From Maribacter polysiphoniae (lineage in GTDB: Bacteria; Bacteroidota; Bacteroidia; Flavobacteriales; Flavobacteriaceae), in assembly GCF_003148665.1 (NCBI RefSeq), contig NZ_QGGQ01000002.1, positions 655,071 through 719,070 on the forward strand: 64,000 bases of DNA, read 5' to 3'. The notes under the pieces were generated by a model that was given only the letters and a program-made list of their open reading frames with translations, was not told the DNA's origin and made no database searches. Made by a program: the position numbers and the translations under genes. Shown here one piece after another: positions 55,890 to 64,000 of this stretch. Positions within the stretch are counted from its first letter, which is position 1; each line of letters opens with the position of its first letter.

Positions 55890-55973
55890 GCTCGAGTGGT
55901 GGAATTGGTAGACACGTTGGACTTAAAATCCAATGGACATTAGTCCGTACGGGTTCAAGTCCCGTCTCGAGTA
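55890..55973 (+). tRNA. tRNA-Leu (anticodon TAA)
   Basis: 84 nt with a long variable arm (class II). The acceptor GCTCGAG pairs with CTCGAGT, with a G-U first pair. The anticodon stem-loop TTGGACTTAAAATCCAA gives TAA, and the T arm is ACGGG-TTCAAGT-CCCGT. The discriminator is A, and no CCA is encoded. No separate promoter is obvious between the two tRNAs; a CTTCCGAA/TTCGGGAG hairpin lies at 55841-55860. Confidence 0.97.
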
Positions 55974-55987
55974 CAGATACTTGCAAG

Positions 55988-56015
55988 AGTCCTGACCATA
56001 GTCAGGACTTTTTTG
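55988..56015 (+). terminator. Terminator after tRNA-Leu
   Basis: AGTCCTGAC (55988-55996) pairs with GTCAGGACT (56001-56009), 4-nt loop, followed by TTTTT. Confidence 0.9.
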
Positions 56016-56214
56016 TTTTAAACATCACCGGTTGACTACACAAAAGAACTTAATAACAAAAGGACTTTTCCAATAACTACAGATTCAGTAGGGATCAAAC
56101 ACAGTAAAATCCATTCCAAGTATTTCTTCCCTTTAGCAAAATAGCATTTCAAAATACTGGGTGTTTTTGTTTCATTTGCCTCCAATGCTTTTCTTATTTG
56201 GCTACCTTTACAAC

Positions 56215-56862
56215 ATGGGTAAAGTGTTCATAAAAGGGTTTTTTAAAAAGATAGGTTTCCTATTTGCTGGTGGACTATTACTCATTTTTATCTGTGATAT
56301 GATCATTGAATCGGGTGCCAAGGGCAAAACATACTCTTCACTAAACACCATCCCCAAAAATCGTGTGGGCTTGGTTCTTGGCACTGCCAAAAAGCTTATG
56401 GGAGGCCAACCCAATCCTTATTATTCAAACCGCATAAAGGCCACTGTTGAACTTTACAACTCGAATAAGATCGACTTTGTATTGGTCAGTGGTGACAATG
56501 AGACCGTTTATTATAACGAGCCTACAACCATCAAAAAAGACCTGATTGACCAAGGTATACCCCAAGAGCGCATCTATCTGGACTATGCCGGTTTCAGGAC
56601 CTTGGATTCCATGGTTCGGGCCAATGTTGTTTTTGGCTTAGAAAGTGTTACGGTGATCTCACAAAAGTTCCATAACGAACGTGCCATTTACATTGCCGGC
56701 CAAAAAGGATTGGATGCGATAGGATACAATGCACTGGATGTGCCAGGAAAGGGAGGGTTAAAAGTGCAAATCAGGGAATACTTTGCCCGGGTAAAGGTCT
56801 TTATCGATCTTCTTTTAAAAACAGAACCCAAATTTTACGGCAACACTATTGAAATAAAATAA
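56215..56862 (+). CDS. SanA/YdcF-type (DUF218) membrane-anchored protein
   Basis: 215 residues from ATG 56215 (MGKVFIKGFFKKIGFLF), with one N-terminal helix (about 13-30). The DUF218 core is seen as RVGLVLGTAKKLMGG, FVLVSGDN, IYLDYAGFRTLDSMVRA and VTVISQKFHNERAIYIA, closest to SanA. SanA of E. coli affects envelope permeability (vancomycin resistance at high temperature); the biochemical activity is unknown. A weak promoter (TTG, 24 nt, TACCTTTA at 56203-56210) abuts the ATG. The Nramp gene follows after about 56 nt. Confidence 0.88.
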   Translation: MGKVFIKGFFKKIGFLFAGGLLLIFICDMIIESGAKGKTYSSLNTIPKNRVGLVLGTAKKLMGGQPNPYYSNRIKATVELYNSNKIDFVLVSGDNETVYYNEPTTIKKDLIDQGIPQERIYLDYAGFRTLDSMVRANVVFGLESVTVISQKFHNERAIYIAGQKGLDAIGYNALDVPGKGGLKVQIREYFARVKVFIDLLLKTEPKFYGNTIEIK

Positions 56863-56918
56863 CCCTTATTGTTTTCGTCCAAAAAGATTATTTTAGGATG
56901 ATTATTCGCGAACACCCA

Positions 56919-58172
56919 ATGTCAAAACTCAAAACACTATGTAGAAACCTAGGCCCCGGCCTATTGTTCGCTGGCATGGCCATTGGAACTTCCCATTTGG
57001 TGTTATCCACAAAAGCGGGTGCCCAATATGGCTGGATCATGGTCATCCCCATTTTACTCGCCAACATCTTTAAGTATCCTTTCTTTGAATTTGGTGTGCG
57101 CTATACCAATATTACCAATACCTCACTGATTGAAGGGTATTTAAACCGTGGCAAAGCCTTTCTTTGGTTCTATGCCTTGATAACCTTGGTATCGACCTTT
57201 ACCATCCTCGCGGCCTTATATACGGTTACGGCAGGACTTTTTATCAATCTATTCCAGATCACGGATATCCCGATAAGTACGATAGCCTTAGGATTATTTG
57301 TTTTTATTTCGTCAGTATTGATTATCGGACGGTATACGCTTTTGGAGACTTCCTTGAAATTCATTGTCACCATTTTATTTGCAGCCTTAATGATCACAAC
57401 GGTCATGGTTATTTTTAAGGGCAAGGTCGATGCCGTCCCCGATTTTAAACCGCTCCCGATTTTCAATGAGGCAGGGATTTTGTTTTTGATTGGATTAATG
57501 GGCTGGATGCCGACTACCGTGGAAGCCTCGAGTTGGGTCAGTCTGTGGAGTATAGAAAAATGGAAAAACGGAAAACCCAAACCCACCCTGAAAGAATCAC
57601 TACTCGAATTTAATATCGGATATACCCTAACCGGGACTTTTGCTATTTTTTTCCTTGTAATCGGATGGTTCACCCTATACGGAACAAACACCGTATTAAG
57701 TGGGAATGCCGTGGATTTCGCAGACCAGGTCGTTCAATTATTCACTACACATATTGGGGATTGGGCCTATGTTTTCATTGCCACGGCAGCATTTGCCACC
57801 ATGTTCAGCACCTGTATGTCGGCCCATGATGCCATAGCACGGGTAAGTTTGGATACAATCGATCTACTATCACCAAAAGTCCGGCTACAAACGAAAAAAT
57901 GGCCTTTTGCGGTACTGGTTGTCCTACTCTCAACCATCAACCTGATTGTGGTCTTTGGTTTTAGTTCAAATATGGGCAAACTGGTCGCCTTGGCTACATT
58001 TGTCTCTTTTGTAGTCGCACCGATTATAGGGTACATGAACCTTAAGAATGTAATGAGTAATGAAATTCCACCACACTTGAGACCCAAAAAAGGATTGCAG
58101 GTATTGACCTATGCGGGCATTGTCTTTTTAGCCTTATTCTCAGTGTATTATTTTTGGATCGTGATTTTCTGA
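56919..58172 (+). CDS. Nramp family divalent metal ion transporter
   Basis: 417 residues from ATG 56919 (MSKLKTLCRNLGPGLLFAG); ATG 56898 adds seven residues and cannot be excluded. There are about 11 transmembrane helices. The first helix has GPGLLFAGMAIGTSHLVLST, where classic Nramp has DPGN, so the Asp/Asn metal-ligand motif is not canonical. The GWMPTTVEASSWVSLW segment matches divergent Bacteroidota Nramp-like proteins. Substrate specificity (manganese, iron or other) should be treated as open. Convergent with the OmpA gene 23 nt away. Confidence 0.85.
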   Translation: MSKLKTLCRNLGPGLLFAGMAIGTSHLVLSTKAGAQYGWIMVIPILLANIFKYPFFEFGVRYTNITNTSLIEGYLNRGKAFLWFYALITLVSTFTILAALYTVTAGLFINLFQITDIPISTIALGLFVFISSVLIIGRYTLLETSLKFIVTILFAALMITTVMVIFKGKVDAVPDFKPLPIFNEAGILFLIGLMGWMPTTVEASSWVSLWSIEKWKNGKPKPTLKESLLEFNIGYTLTGTFAIFFLVIGWFTLYGTNTVLSGNAVDFADQVVQLFTTHIGDWAYVFIATAAFATMFSTCMSAHDAIARVSLDTIDLLSPKVRLQTKKWPFAVLVVLLSTINLIVVFGFSSNMGKLVALATFVSFVVAPIIGYMNLKNVMSNEIPPHLRPKKGLQVLTYAGIVFLALFSVYYFWIVIF

Positions 58173-58195
58173 AAATCCCACAAAAAAATCACCGC

Positions 58196-60124
58196 CTACA
58201 GTTCCTGGGCATTCTTCACCACAATAAGGGTACGATCATTCTGTTTGTGCAGAAAGTCCAAACAATACACGCCATCTGCACATTTATTGACCAAATTTTC
58301 CTCTCCGAAGCCCATGGCTGAAACGATATTGGAATCAGCAACACCTTTGCCCACCAAATAAGATCGGATGGCATCGGCACGCTTTTGGGAAAGCTTCAAG
58401 TTCGTTGCCTTAGCCCCCTTACTATTGGTATATGTTTCAATACCCAACTGCAAAAGAGGGAAACGTTGTACCGCCTCTACCACTTTATCAAGTTCGGTCG
58501 CAATTGCGGCAGATATATCGGCCTTACCCCTAGCGAAATAAAACTTCTGTAATTTCAAGACTTCCTTCCCTTCCTTTTCCGTCAAGATATCATCGATCAT
58601 CGATAGTCCCATCTGAAAACCTTTATCCTCTAAACCGGTATAATCATTTTCATTGTAAGTCACCAAAAAATTGGAATAACGTTCCTTTGAAGCCTTGACC
58701 GTAACTTGGTCTTCCCAAGGAATCTCAAATCTAAATTCCCCCTCTTCATTGGCGTAAACCTCGGTGATAACATCTCCCGCTTTATTAATCAGCTGTACTT
58801 GGGCCTTTATAACCCCCGAATTGGTCTTAAGGTTAACAACCCGTCCTTTTAGGGAAAGGGTTTTTAAACCGAGTTCTTCCTTACTTTTAAAACTGTATAT
58901 ATCATCATTGCCTTTACCCCCTTTTCGGTTGGATGAAAAGTAACCCAAAAGACCTTCAGATCCATCTTGTCTTAGAATAAGACCAAAGTCATCATCCGTT
59001 GAGTTGATTCCCTTCCCCAGATTAATCGGTATACCGAAGGAACCATCCGCATACATTTTAGCCTTGTACATATCCATACCTCCCATACCGTAAAAAACAT
59101 CGGAAGAAAAATACAGGCTTTTTTGAAAAATATATGGGGCTATCTCGTTACCTGGGGAATTGATCCTAGGCCCCAAATTTCGAGGTTCGGACATAATCTG
59201 CCCATTGTTGGTCACCACATAATAAATATCGGTTCCCCCATAGCCGCCCTCAAAATTGGCCGCAAAATAGAGTCTTGACGTCTTGGCTTCGTAAAAAGGA
59301 TAGTAGAATGACACACTCAGGTCTTTCAGTAAAAAACGTTGGTCCCCTTGGGCTCCGGACATGGCAATAGCCAAAGCGTTTTTCCCATTATCATCAAAAC
59401 GCAGTTCCCCATCATGGGTATTGGAAGTCACATAGAACAGTTTGTCCAGCTCTTGGGAATAGTATGGTGTAGCCTCGTGATACCCATTTTCCGGAAGACC
59501 GATAAAAGGATTGGCGTTCAACACATTGCCATCGGACCGCATCCTCCCTACATAAATATCCAAATACGCCTCCCCAGAGGGTTTATACACCTCTTTGGAT
59601 TTCTTTCCCCGTCCACTACTGAACAATAATTTATCATTATAAAAACTTGGGGCAAAATCGGCTTGTGGACTATTTGCATTGATATTAATCGTTTGTAGTC
59701 CCGCATTTTCACTTTCGCTTGAATCCAATAAATTATAATTGAAATCCGCATTTTCTACCAATTCATTGGCGAAATCATTGCTTTTTGAACCGAGAAAGGT
59801 CCGTACCCTTGCCACATCGGAGGTTTTTGCCAAACTCTGCAGCATCATATTAAAACGAAGACCGGACATTATGGTATCTTTCTTATGGATATCCAAATAT
59901 ATCTTAGCGGCACCATTGTAATCCCCCAATTTGTAATAAGCATCCGCCATGTTCAATAACTGACTGTTTTTCAAGGGTGCCTTTGACATTTCCTTTTTAT
60001 ACTCTACAATCGCACTTTTGTAATCGTAGCCATAAAATAAAATGTCTGCCTTTGACTTTTCCTCTTGGGCAAATGAATTTGCCAAGATCATAAAACAGCA
60101 TAGTAGTAAAGCCTTTGTTCTCAT
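58196..60124 (-). CDS. OmpA family protein with TPR and PD40 repeats (second T9SS set)
   Basis: 642 residues with a signal peptide (ends near NSFAQ). TPR-like helices (about 25-120) are followed by PD40 propeller repeats (about 140-410; DKLLFSSGRGKK, GYFSSNRKGGKG), a carboxypeptidase-regulatory-like domain (about 420-500) and an OmpA C-terminal domain (about 525-642). In the OmpA domain the usual TD of the peptidoglycan-binding loop is TN (Asn567), while LSQKRADA and an NDR motif remain. There is no charged helix, unlike the paralogue at 2669-4813. It lies 119 nt downstream of the porP paralogue. Confidence 0.92.
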   Translation of the reverse strand: MRTKALLLCCFMILANSFAQEEKSKADILFYGYDYKSAIVEYKKEMSKAPLKNSQLLNMADAYYKLGDYNGAAKIYLDIHKKDTIMSGLRFNMMLQSLAKTSDVARVRTFLGSKSNDFANELVENADFNYNLLDSSESENAGLQTININANSPQADFAPSFYNDKLLFSSGRGKKSKEVYKPSGEAYLDIYVGRMRSDGNVLNANPFIGLPENGYHEATPYYSQELDKLFYVTSNTHDGELRFDDNGKNALAIAMSGAQGDQRFLLKDLSVSFYYPFYEAKTSRLYFAANFEGGYGGTDIYYVVTNNGQIMSEPRNLGPRINSPGNEIAPYIFQKSLYFSSDVFYGMGGMDMYKAKMYADGSFGIPINLGKGINSTDDDFGLILRQDGSEGLLGYFSSNRKGGKGNDDIYSFKSKEELGLKTLSLKGRVVNLKTNSGVIKAQVQLINKAGDVITEVYANEEGEFRFEIPWEDQVTVKASKERYSNFLVTYNENDYTGLEDKGFQMGLSMIDDILTEKEGKEVLKLQKFYFARGKADISAAIATELDKVVEAVQRFPLLQLGIETYTNSKGAKATNLKLSQKRADAIRSYLVGKGVADSNIVSAMGFGEENLVNKCADGVYCLDFLHKQNDRTLIVVKNAQEL

Positions 60125-60243
60125 GTGTATATTTTCAATATTTTTCTCGTCACAGCATATCCTTGATCATTAAAGTACCATTTCTGTTTTTGTCAATGGT
60201 CTATATGCATCAATGAATCCTATGGTATTGACCTCAATAATTC

Positions 60244-61236
60244 CTAAAAGAACCTTGGACTATCTATTTGCTTTGGTTTACCCTTAGCATTATTGGTTTT
60301 AGGTTCCCTACTTCGGTTATTTCCTTTTCCTAGATAAAATTTAAGAATGACCTCGTGCGAGCCATTGTTATATTCCCCCAAGCCATTCGTATTGTAATCA
60401 TAGGAATACCCTACAAACATACTGCTCGAAACCTGAAAACCCGCCAGAGCACTCACGGCATTATCCACCCTATAGGACGCTCCCAATGTCACCTTGTCAT
60501 TGATCAGGAAGTTCGACGATATATTAATGTTCACTGGTGCCCCCTGAAGGTAATTGACCATAAACGCGGGTTTCAATTTCAAGGTCTTTGAAAGATCGAA
60601 CACATAGCCCCCAATAAAATTGAACTGTACCTTATCCTCAACCAAAACAGCCACCTCATCCCCATATATACCATTGGTCAGGAAATTTGGAATGGACAGT
60701 CCAGCATACCAATTATCGGAATACAAAAATGCCCCGGCCCCAATCGTAGGGTAGAATTTATTCACGGTTTGCTCATTGAGCAGCGGTTCATTCTCTATTT
60801 CGAAATCCCCTTTATTGAAATCAACGTTCAAGAAAGACCCACCAACATCCAAACCGAAGGAAAGTTTGGTATCGTCCGAGACATTTACCTGGTACGAATA
60901 GGCGACATCAACATAGGTTTGGGTAAACGGTCCCAACTGATCGCTGACCACGTTAAAGCCCAATCCGTTCTTTTCGTTGGAAAAAGGAACATTAACCCCG
61001 AACCTCATCGTTCTTGGGGCTCCTGGGATATCGAGCCATTGTGCCCGGTACAACCCGATGATCTCAGGTGTTTCGACCGTACCGACATAGGCAGGGTTAA
61101 AGCTCCCGATATTATACATGTACTGGGTGTATTGCGGTTCTTTCTGTCCATGCGCCATAAAGGATACGAAGAATACCATTAAGGAGACAAAACAGATTGT
61201 TTTAGCAGCAAAAGTATGTGTTGTTCTGTAGTTCAT
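60244..61236 (-). CDS. PorP/SprF family type IX secretion outer-membrane protein (second set)
   Basis: 330 residues. A signal peptide (ends near FMAHGQ) is followed by KEPQYTQYMYNIGSFNPAYVG, the PorP/SprF hallmark, and an outer-membrane barrel. The C-terminal tail is basic and polar (RSREPKTNNAKGKPKQ), longer than in the left paralogue, and both end in SPRF-(F/Y). It starts 7 nt after the adhesin stop, so it is probably its secretion or attachment partner (inference from the SprB/SprF pair). Confidence 0.93.
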   Translation of the reverse strand: MNYRTTHTFAAKTICFVSLMVFFVSFMAHGQKEPQYTQYMYNIGSFNPAYVGTVETPEIIGLYRAQWLDIPGAPRTMRFGVNVPFSNEKNGLGFNVVSDQLGPFTQTYVDVAYSYQVNVSDDTKLSFGLDVGGSFLNVDFNKGDFEIENEPLLNEQTVNKFYPTIGAGAFLYSDNWYAGLSIPNFLTNGIYGDEVAVLVEDKVQFNFIGGYVFDLSKTLKLKPAFMVNYLQGAPVNINISSNFLINDKVTLGASYRVDNAVSALAGFQVSSSMFVGYSYDYNTNGLGEYNNGSHEVILKFYLGKGNNRSREPKTNNAKGKPKQIDSPRFF

Positions 61237-61243
61237 TATCGTA

Positions 61244-64000
61244 TTATCTTATGATTTGGATCCAGCCTTTTTTAACTTCAGACCCATCAGCTAAATCCAA
61301 AATGTAGAAGTAAGTACCTTTTGGCAATTCCTTATTATTCCGTGTTCCATCCCAAGTATTATCATAGTCCCTGGTCGCAAAAACCTGATTCCCATAGCGG
61401 TCGTAGATTTCCAACGAGTTACCCGCATATTCAGGGTTGGTGATACAATTGATATATAGGAAATCATTGGTGCCATCACCGTTGGGTGAAAACTGATTGA
61501 ACAGGAATCCGCATTCATTGTTACTGCGTTCCCCGACCTCAATGGTAACCGTAGCCTCATTATTATCCGGGTCAATATCAAATGGGGAGACCTCAACGAT
61601 CGTAGCCGTATTATCATAGAAACCGGAAGCTATGGCTTCGACCAAGATAACGAGGCTAACACTGTCCCCTGCATTCAATAAAGGAATATCCCAAGTACCT
61701 GCCACTTCATCATAAACCCCACTACCGGCACCGGTAAAATGAGAGATATAGTTAAATCCTGTTGCATCGAGTACTTCGCTCACCTGAATGGAGGCCGCAT
61801 TTTCCACTGAGATATTATTCACCGTTATGGTAAAGGTCATTTGCTCATTTATCCTCAGGTAATCGACATCGGCCGTTTTTGTGATTTCGAGATCCACGGT
61901 GGCCACACAGAATTCACTATCGGGGTTTGGCAAACATGGATTGGTATTCGCAGGATCCAATTGGTCCACGACACCATCCATATCGGTATCGTCGATATTG
62001 GAATCCAAGGCATCGATGATGCCATCCCCATCTTCATCCAAAGGATTGGCGGAATCGTCCCCGACTTCGACGCCATCCTCGATACCATCGCCATCGGAAT
62101 CCACATTGTTTGGATCTGTACCCAAAATAGCCTCAATACCATCAAAAAGCCCATCCAAATCTGTATCCATATCACAATCATTGACCGTTATGGTCACTTG
62201 TGAACTTACGTTATCACAAAATGGTGGAGTTGCATCATCGGTGGTATAGGTAAACACATAACTACCATCGGTCAATCCTTCGAAATCAACAATATTATCA
62301 CTCCCTAACACTATGGAGTTCGAGGGGTCGGTAGTAACACTCCAACTACCATTGCTTTGCCCCGTTATCAAATCATCCAAATCCCTAATGGAAGTCCCAT
62401 TGGCGGCAATACTACAGGCCGAAGTATTGGTTGTAGTGCCTGCTGAGGGTGCAGGATAGATCGTCGCTATCACTTCCTGTCGTTCAGACACACAGCCATT
62501 GGCCGTAGCCTCCACAAAATAACTGGTTGTGGTTGAGATATTATCGGTGAACGTAGGTCCGGTACCAAGGAGGTTACCTCCTGTAGCACTATCATACCAA
62601 TTAAATGTTGGCGGGGTATCCGCATCGACAGCAGCATTGGCCGAAAGGGTTACTTCCCCTGGGCCACATCGTTCATCGCCAAGGGTCCCCCCAATACTGG
62701 GAATTGGGTTTAAAGTCAATTCCACTTCAATGGTACCACTGGCACAATTATTATCCCCATCATAGAAAAAACCATAATACGAACCATCATTGGCCAAGTT
62801 GTCGACTTCTGAGGGAAGCAAATGGGCACTTGCATTCAAAGGATTGGAAAGTCTACTCCATGTCAATACCATTCCTGCCGGTGCCGTTGAATCGGTATAA
62901 TCATTCAAGCTTACTGCCGTACCATTGTCATAGGTAAACGTACCACAGAACGTTGTTTGCACATCGGTATTCAAAATGGGTGCAGGGGCACAATTATCGT
63001 CATCTTCAATGGTTGCAATCCCCCTATTATCGATTATAGGAACAAATAAACTGGTTGAATTGGTCAAGTCTACAAAAAAGGTTTCCGTAGACTCCAAAAC
63101 ACCATCATCAATTAATGGAATATTTATCGTCCTCGTTTGGTTATTTCCCGATCCAAAAGTTACCGCTCCCGAGGTCGTTGTATAATCATCCCCAGAAACT
63201 GCTGTATCATCAGAGGTTTGATAAGTAACCGTTGTACCAAAAAACACATTGCCATTTAAGGTAATAGTAAATGTTGCCGTACCATCCTCCTCATTCACAA
63301 ATATATCATCAATAATCAAACCTGCGGAATCATCATCGGTAAAGCTACTTTCCCCTACACCATCCCCAGCAATATCGGCGTTCGCACTCTCATTATTCAA
63401 GGTTACGCTGATCTCCTCGTCGTTCTCCACCACCGTATCCCCATTGGTCGTTACGGGAATCGTCTGGGAAAGAATGGGCGTACCTGCAGGAAAAGTCAAT
63501 GTACCTGTATCACTATCTTCATTACCTCCGCTTATGGTATAATCCACTGTAATTGCTGCCCCAGGATCGGAAGCATCAATACTTACTGTAAAATTCAATG
63601 TAGCAGTCCCAGAATCACCCTCGTTGACCGCTGCTGGGTCATTGATACTTACATTTGCTCTATCATTATCTGTGATAGTAATCGTAGCATCATTGGTTGC
63701 CCCAATGGTAACATTCGTATTGTCCGTTCCCGTCAAGGTAACCACCACCGTTTCGTTACCCTCTAAGTCGAAATCGAATAGCACCTCGACAGGTATCGCA
63801 ACCGAATTGGTGTTTGCAGGGAAATTCACCGAAGTACCTAGGGCCGTGTAATCAGTTCCTGCTGTCGCACTTCCACCTACATCGAAGCTAACTAAGGTCG
63901 CGGTAGGAAATTGATTTGATGTCGTAATGGTAAACAAGCCATCGGTATTGTCCTCGGCCGCCTGGGTGGTTGCCGTAATGGAAAGTGTAGCCGTGTCATT
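61244..64000 (-). CDS. T9SS type B adhesin with Calx-beta, Ig-like, TSP3-like and DUF11 domains, 5' end missing
   Basis: The gene runs off the right edge: the frame is open to 64000, and the TTG at 63937 is internal. About 918 residues are visible. In order: Calx-beta modules (three, with the SAGTDYT-like and VTLTG/TITDND patterns), Ig-like segments (FNWYDSATGG), thrombospondin type 3-like calcium repeats (DTDLDGLFDG, DSDGDGIEDG, DEDGDGIIDA), a DUF11 domain (LEITKTADVD) and the type B sorting domain (NQFSPNGDGTNDF, IYDRYGNQVF, TWDGTRN). It is a calcium-dependent-looking surface adhesin secreted by T9SS. porP and ompA follow on the same strand. Confidence 0.93.
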   Translation of the reverse strand, partial: NDTATLSITATTQAAEDNTDGLFTITTSNQFPTATLVSFDVGGSATAGTDYTALGTSVNFPANTNSVAIPVEVLFDFDLEGNETVVVTLTGTDNTNVTIGATNDATITITDNDRANVSINDPAAVNEGDSGTATLNFTVSIDASDPGAAITVDYTISGGNEDSDTGTLTFPAGTPILSQTIPVTTNGDTVVENDEEISVTLNNESANADIAGDGVGESSFTDDDSAGLIIDDIFVNEEDGTATFTITLNGNVFFGTTVTYQTSDDTAVSGDDYTTTSGAVTFGSGNNQTRTINIPLIDDGVLESTETFFVDLTNSTSLFVPIIDNRGIATIEDDDNCAPAPILNTDVQTTFCGTFTYDNGTAVSLNDYTDSTAPAGMVLTWSRLSNPLNASAHLLPSEVDNLANDGSYYGFFYDGDNNCASGTIEVELTLNPIPSIGGTLGDERCGPGEVTLSANAAVDADTPPTFNWYDSATGGNLLGTGPTFTDNISTTTSYFVEATANGCVSERQEVIATIYPAPSAGTTTNTSACSIAANGTSIRDLDDLITGQSNGSWSVTTDPSNSIVLGSDNIVDFEGLTDGSYVFTYTTDDATPPFCDNVSSQVTITVNDCDMDTDLDGLFDGIEAILGTDPNNVDSDGDGIEDGVEVGDDSANPLDEDGDGIIDALDSNIDDTDMDGVVDQLDPANTNPCLPNPDSEFCVATVDLEITKTADVDYLRINEQMTFTITVNNISVENAASIQVSEVLDATGFNYISHFTGAGSGVYDEVAGTWDIPLLNAGDSVSLVILVEAIASGFYDNTATIVEVSPFDIDPDNNEATVTIEVGERSNNECGFLFNQFSPNGDGTNDFLYINCITNPEYAGNSLEIYDRYGNQVFATRDYDNTWDGTRNNKELPKGTYFYILDLADGSEVKKGWIQIIR

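Overview
The window is ordinary chromosome of a marine-type Flavobacteriaceae (Bacteroidota). The evidence is lineage-specific: two type IX secretion (T9SS) adhesin/PorP/OmpA gene sets, Bacteroidota-style promoters (TTG about 20 nt before TAnnTTTG), A-rich regions instead of Shine-Dalgarno sites, the Hpt-Adk and FolK-deoxynucleoside kinase fusions, and paired OmpH genes behind bamA. I cannot name the genus. There is no prophage, insertion sequence, CRISPR array or rRNA operon.

Layout. 1-4813 (+): 3' end of a T9SS type B adhesin gene, then porP/sprF and an OmpA/PD40 gene. 4946-6049: cupin and short-chain dehydrogenase pair. 6208-12264: a 2018-residue alpha-2-macroglobulin-like protein whose 3' end runs into a 280-bp array of 40 heptanucleotides. 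12681-14713: DoxX-like protein, DUF4136 lipoprotein, Obg GTPase. 14838-17793: purine block, with fused hpt-adk divergent from purK-purE. 17922-22119: M3 peptidase, rhodanese lipoprotein, ECF sigma factor with a small zinc anti-sigma-like protein, UbiA-like membrane protein. 22256-27859: gcvP, a FabH-like synthase, a methyltransferase and a glycosyltransferase.

27917-35242 (-) is an envelope-biogenesis cluster: CBS protein, nadK, DUF6089, uppS, bamA, two ompH genes. It is divergent from pdxJ and an alpha/beta hydrolase. 36931-38928: SGNH-hydrolase lipoprotein and a small holin-like membrane protein. 39142-42594: tig, clpP, clpX (nascent-chain folding and proteolysis); tig has a structured leader with a tiny ORF. 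43228-48341: GH3-family protein, DUF2797, a large AsmA protein. Then a queuosine-precursor transporter and sppA, divergent from folK-dNK; trmH divergent from mutS; tRNA-Gly and tRNA-Leu; a SanA-like protein; an Nramp transporter. 58196-64000 (-): a second OmpA/PorP/adhesin set, with the adhesin cut by the window edge.

Most genes are housekeeping. The parts least explained by known families are the structured tig leader with a 14-codon ORF, the heptad array overlapping a stop codon, the clpP promoter nested against the tig terminator, and several enzyme-like proteins lacking expected catalytic residues.
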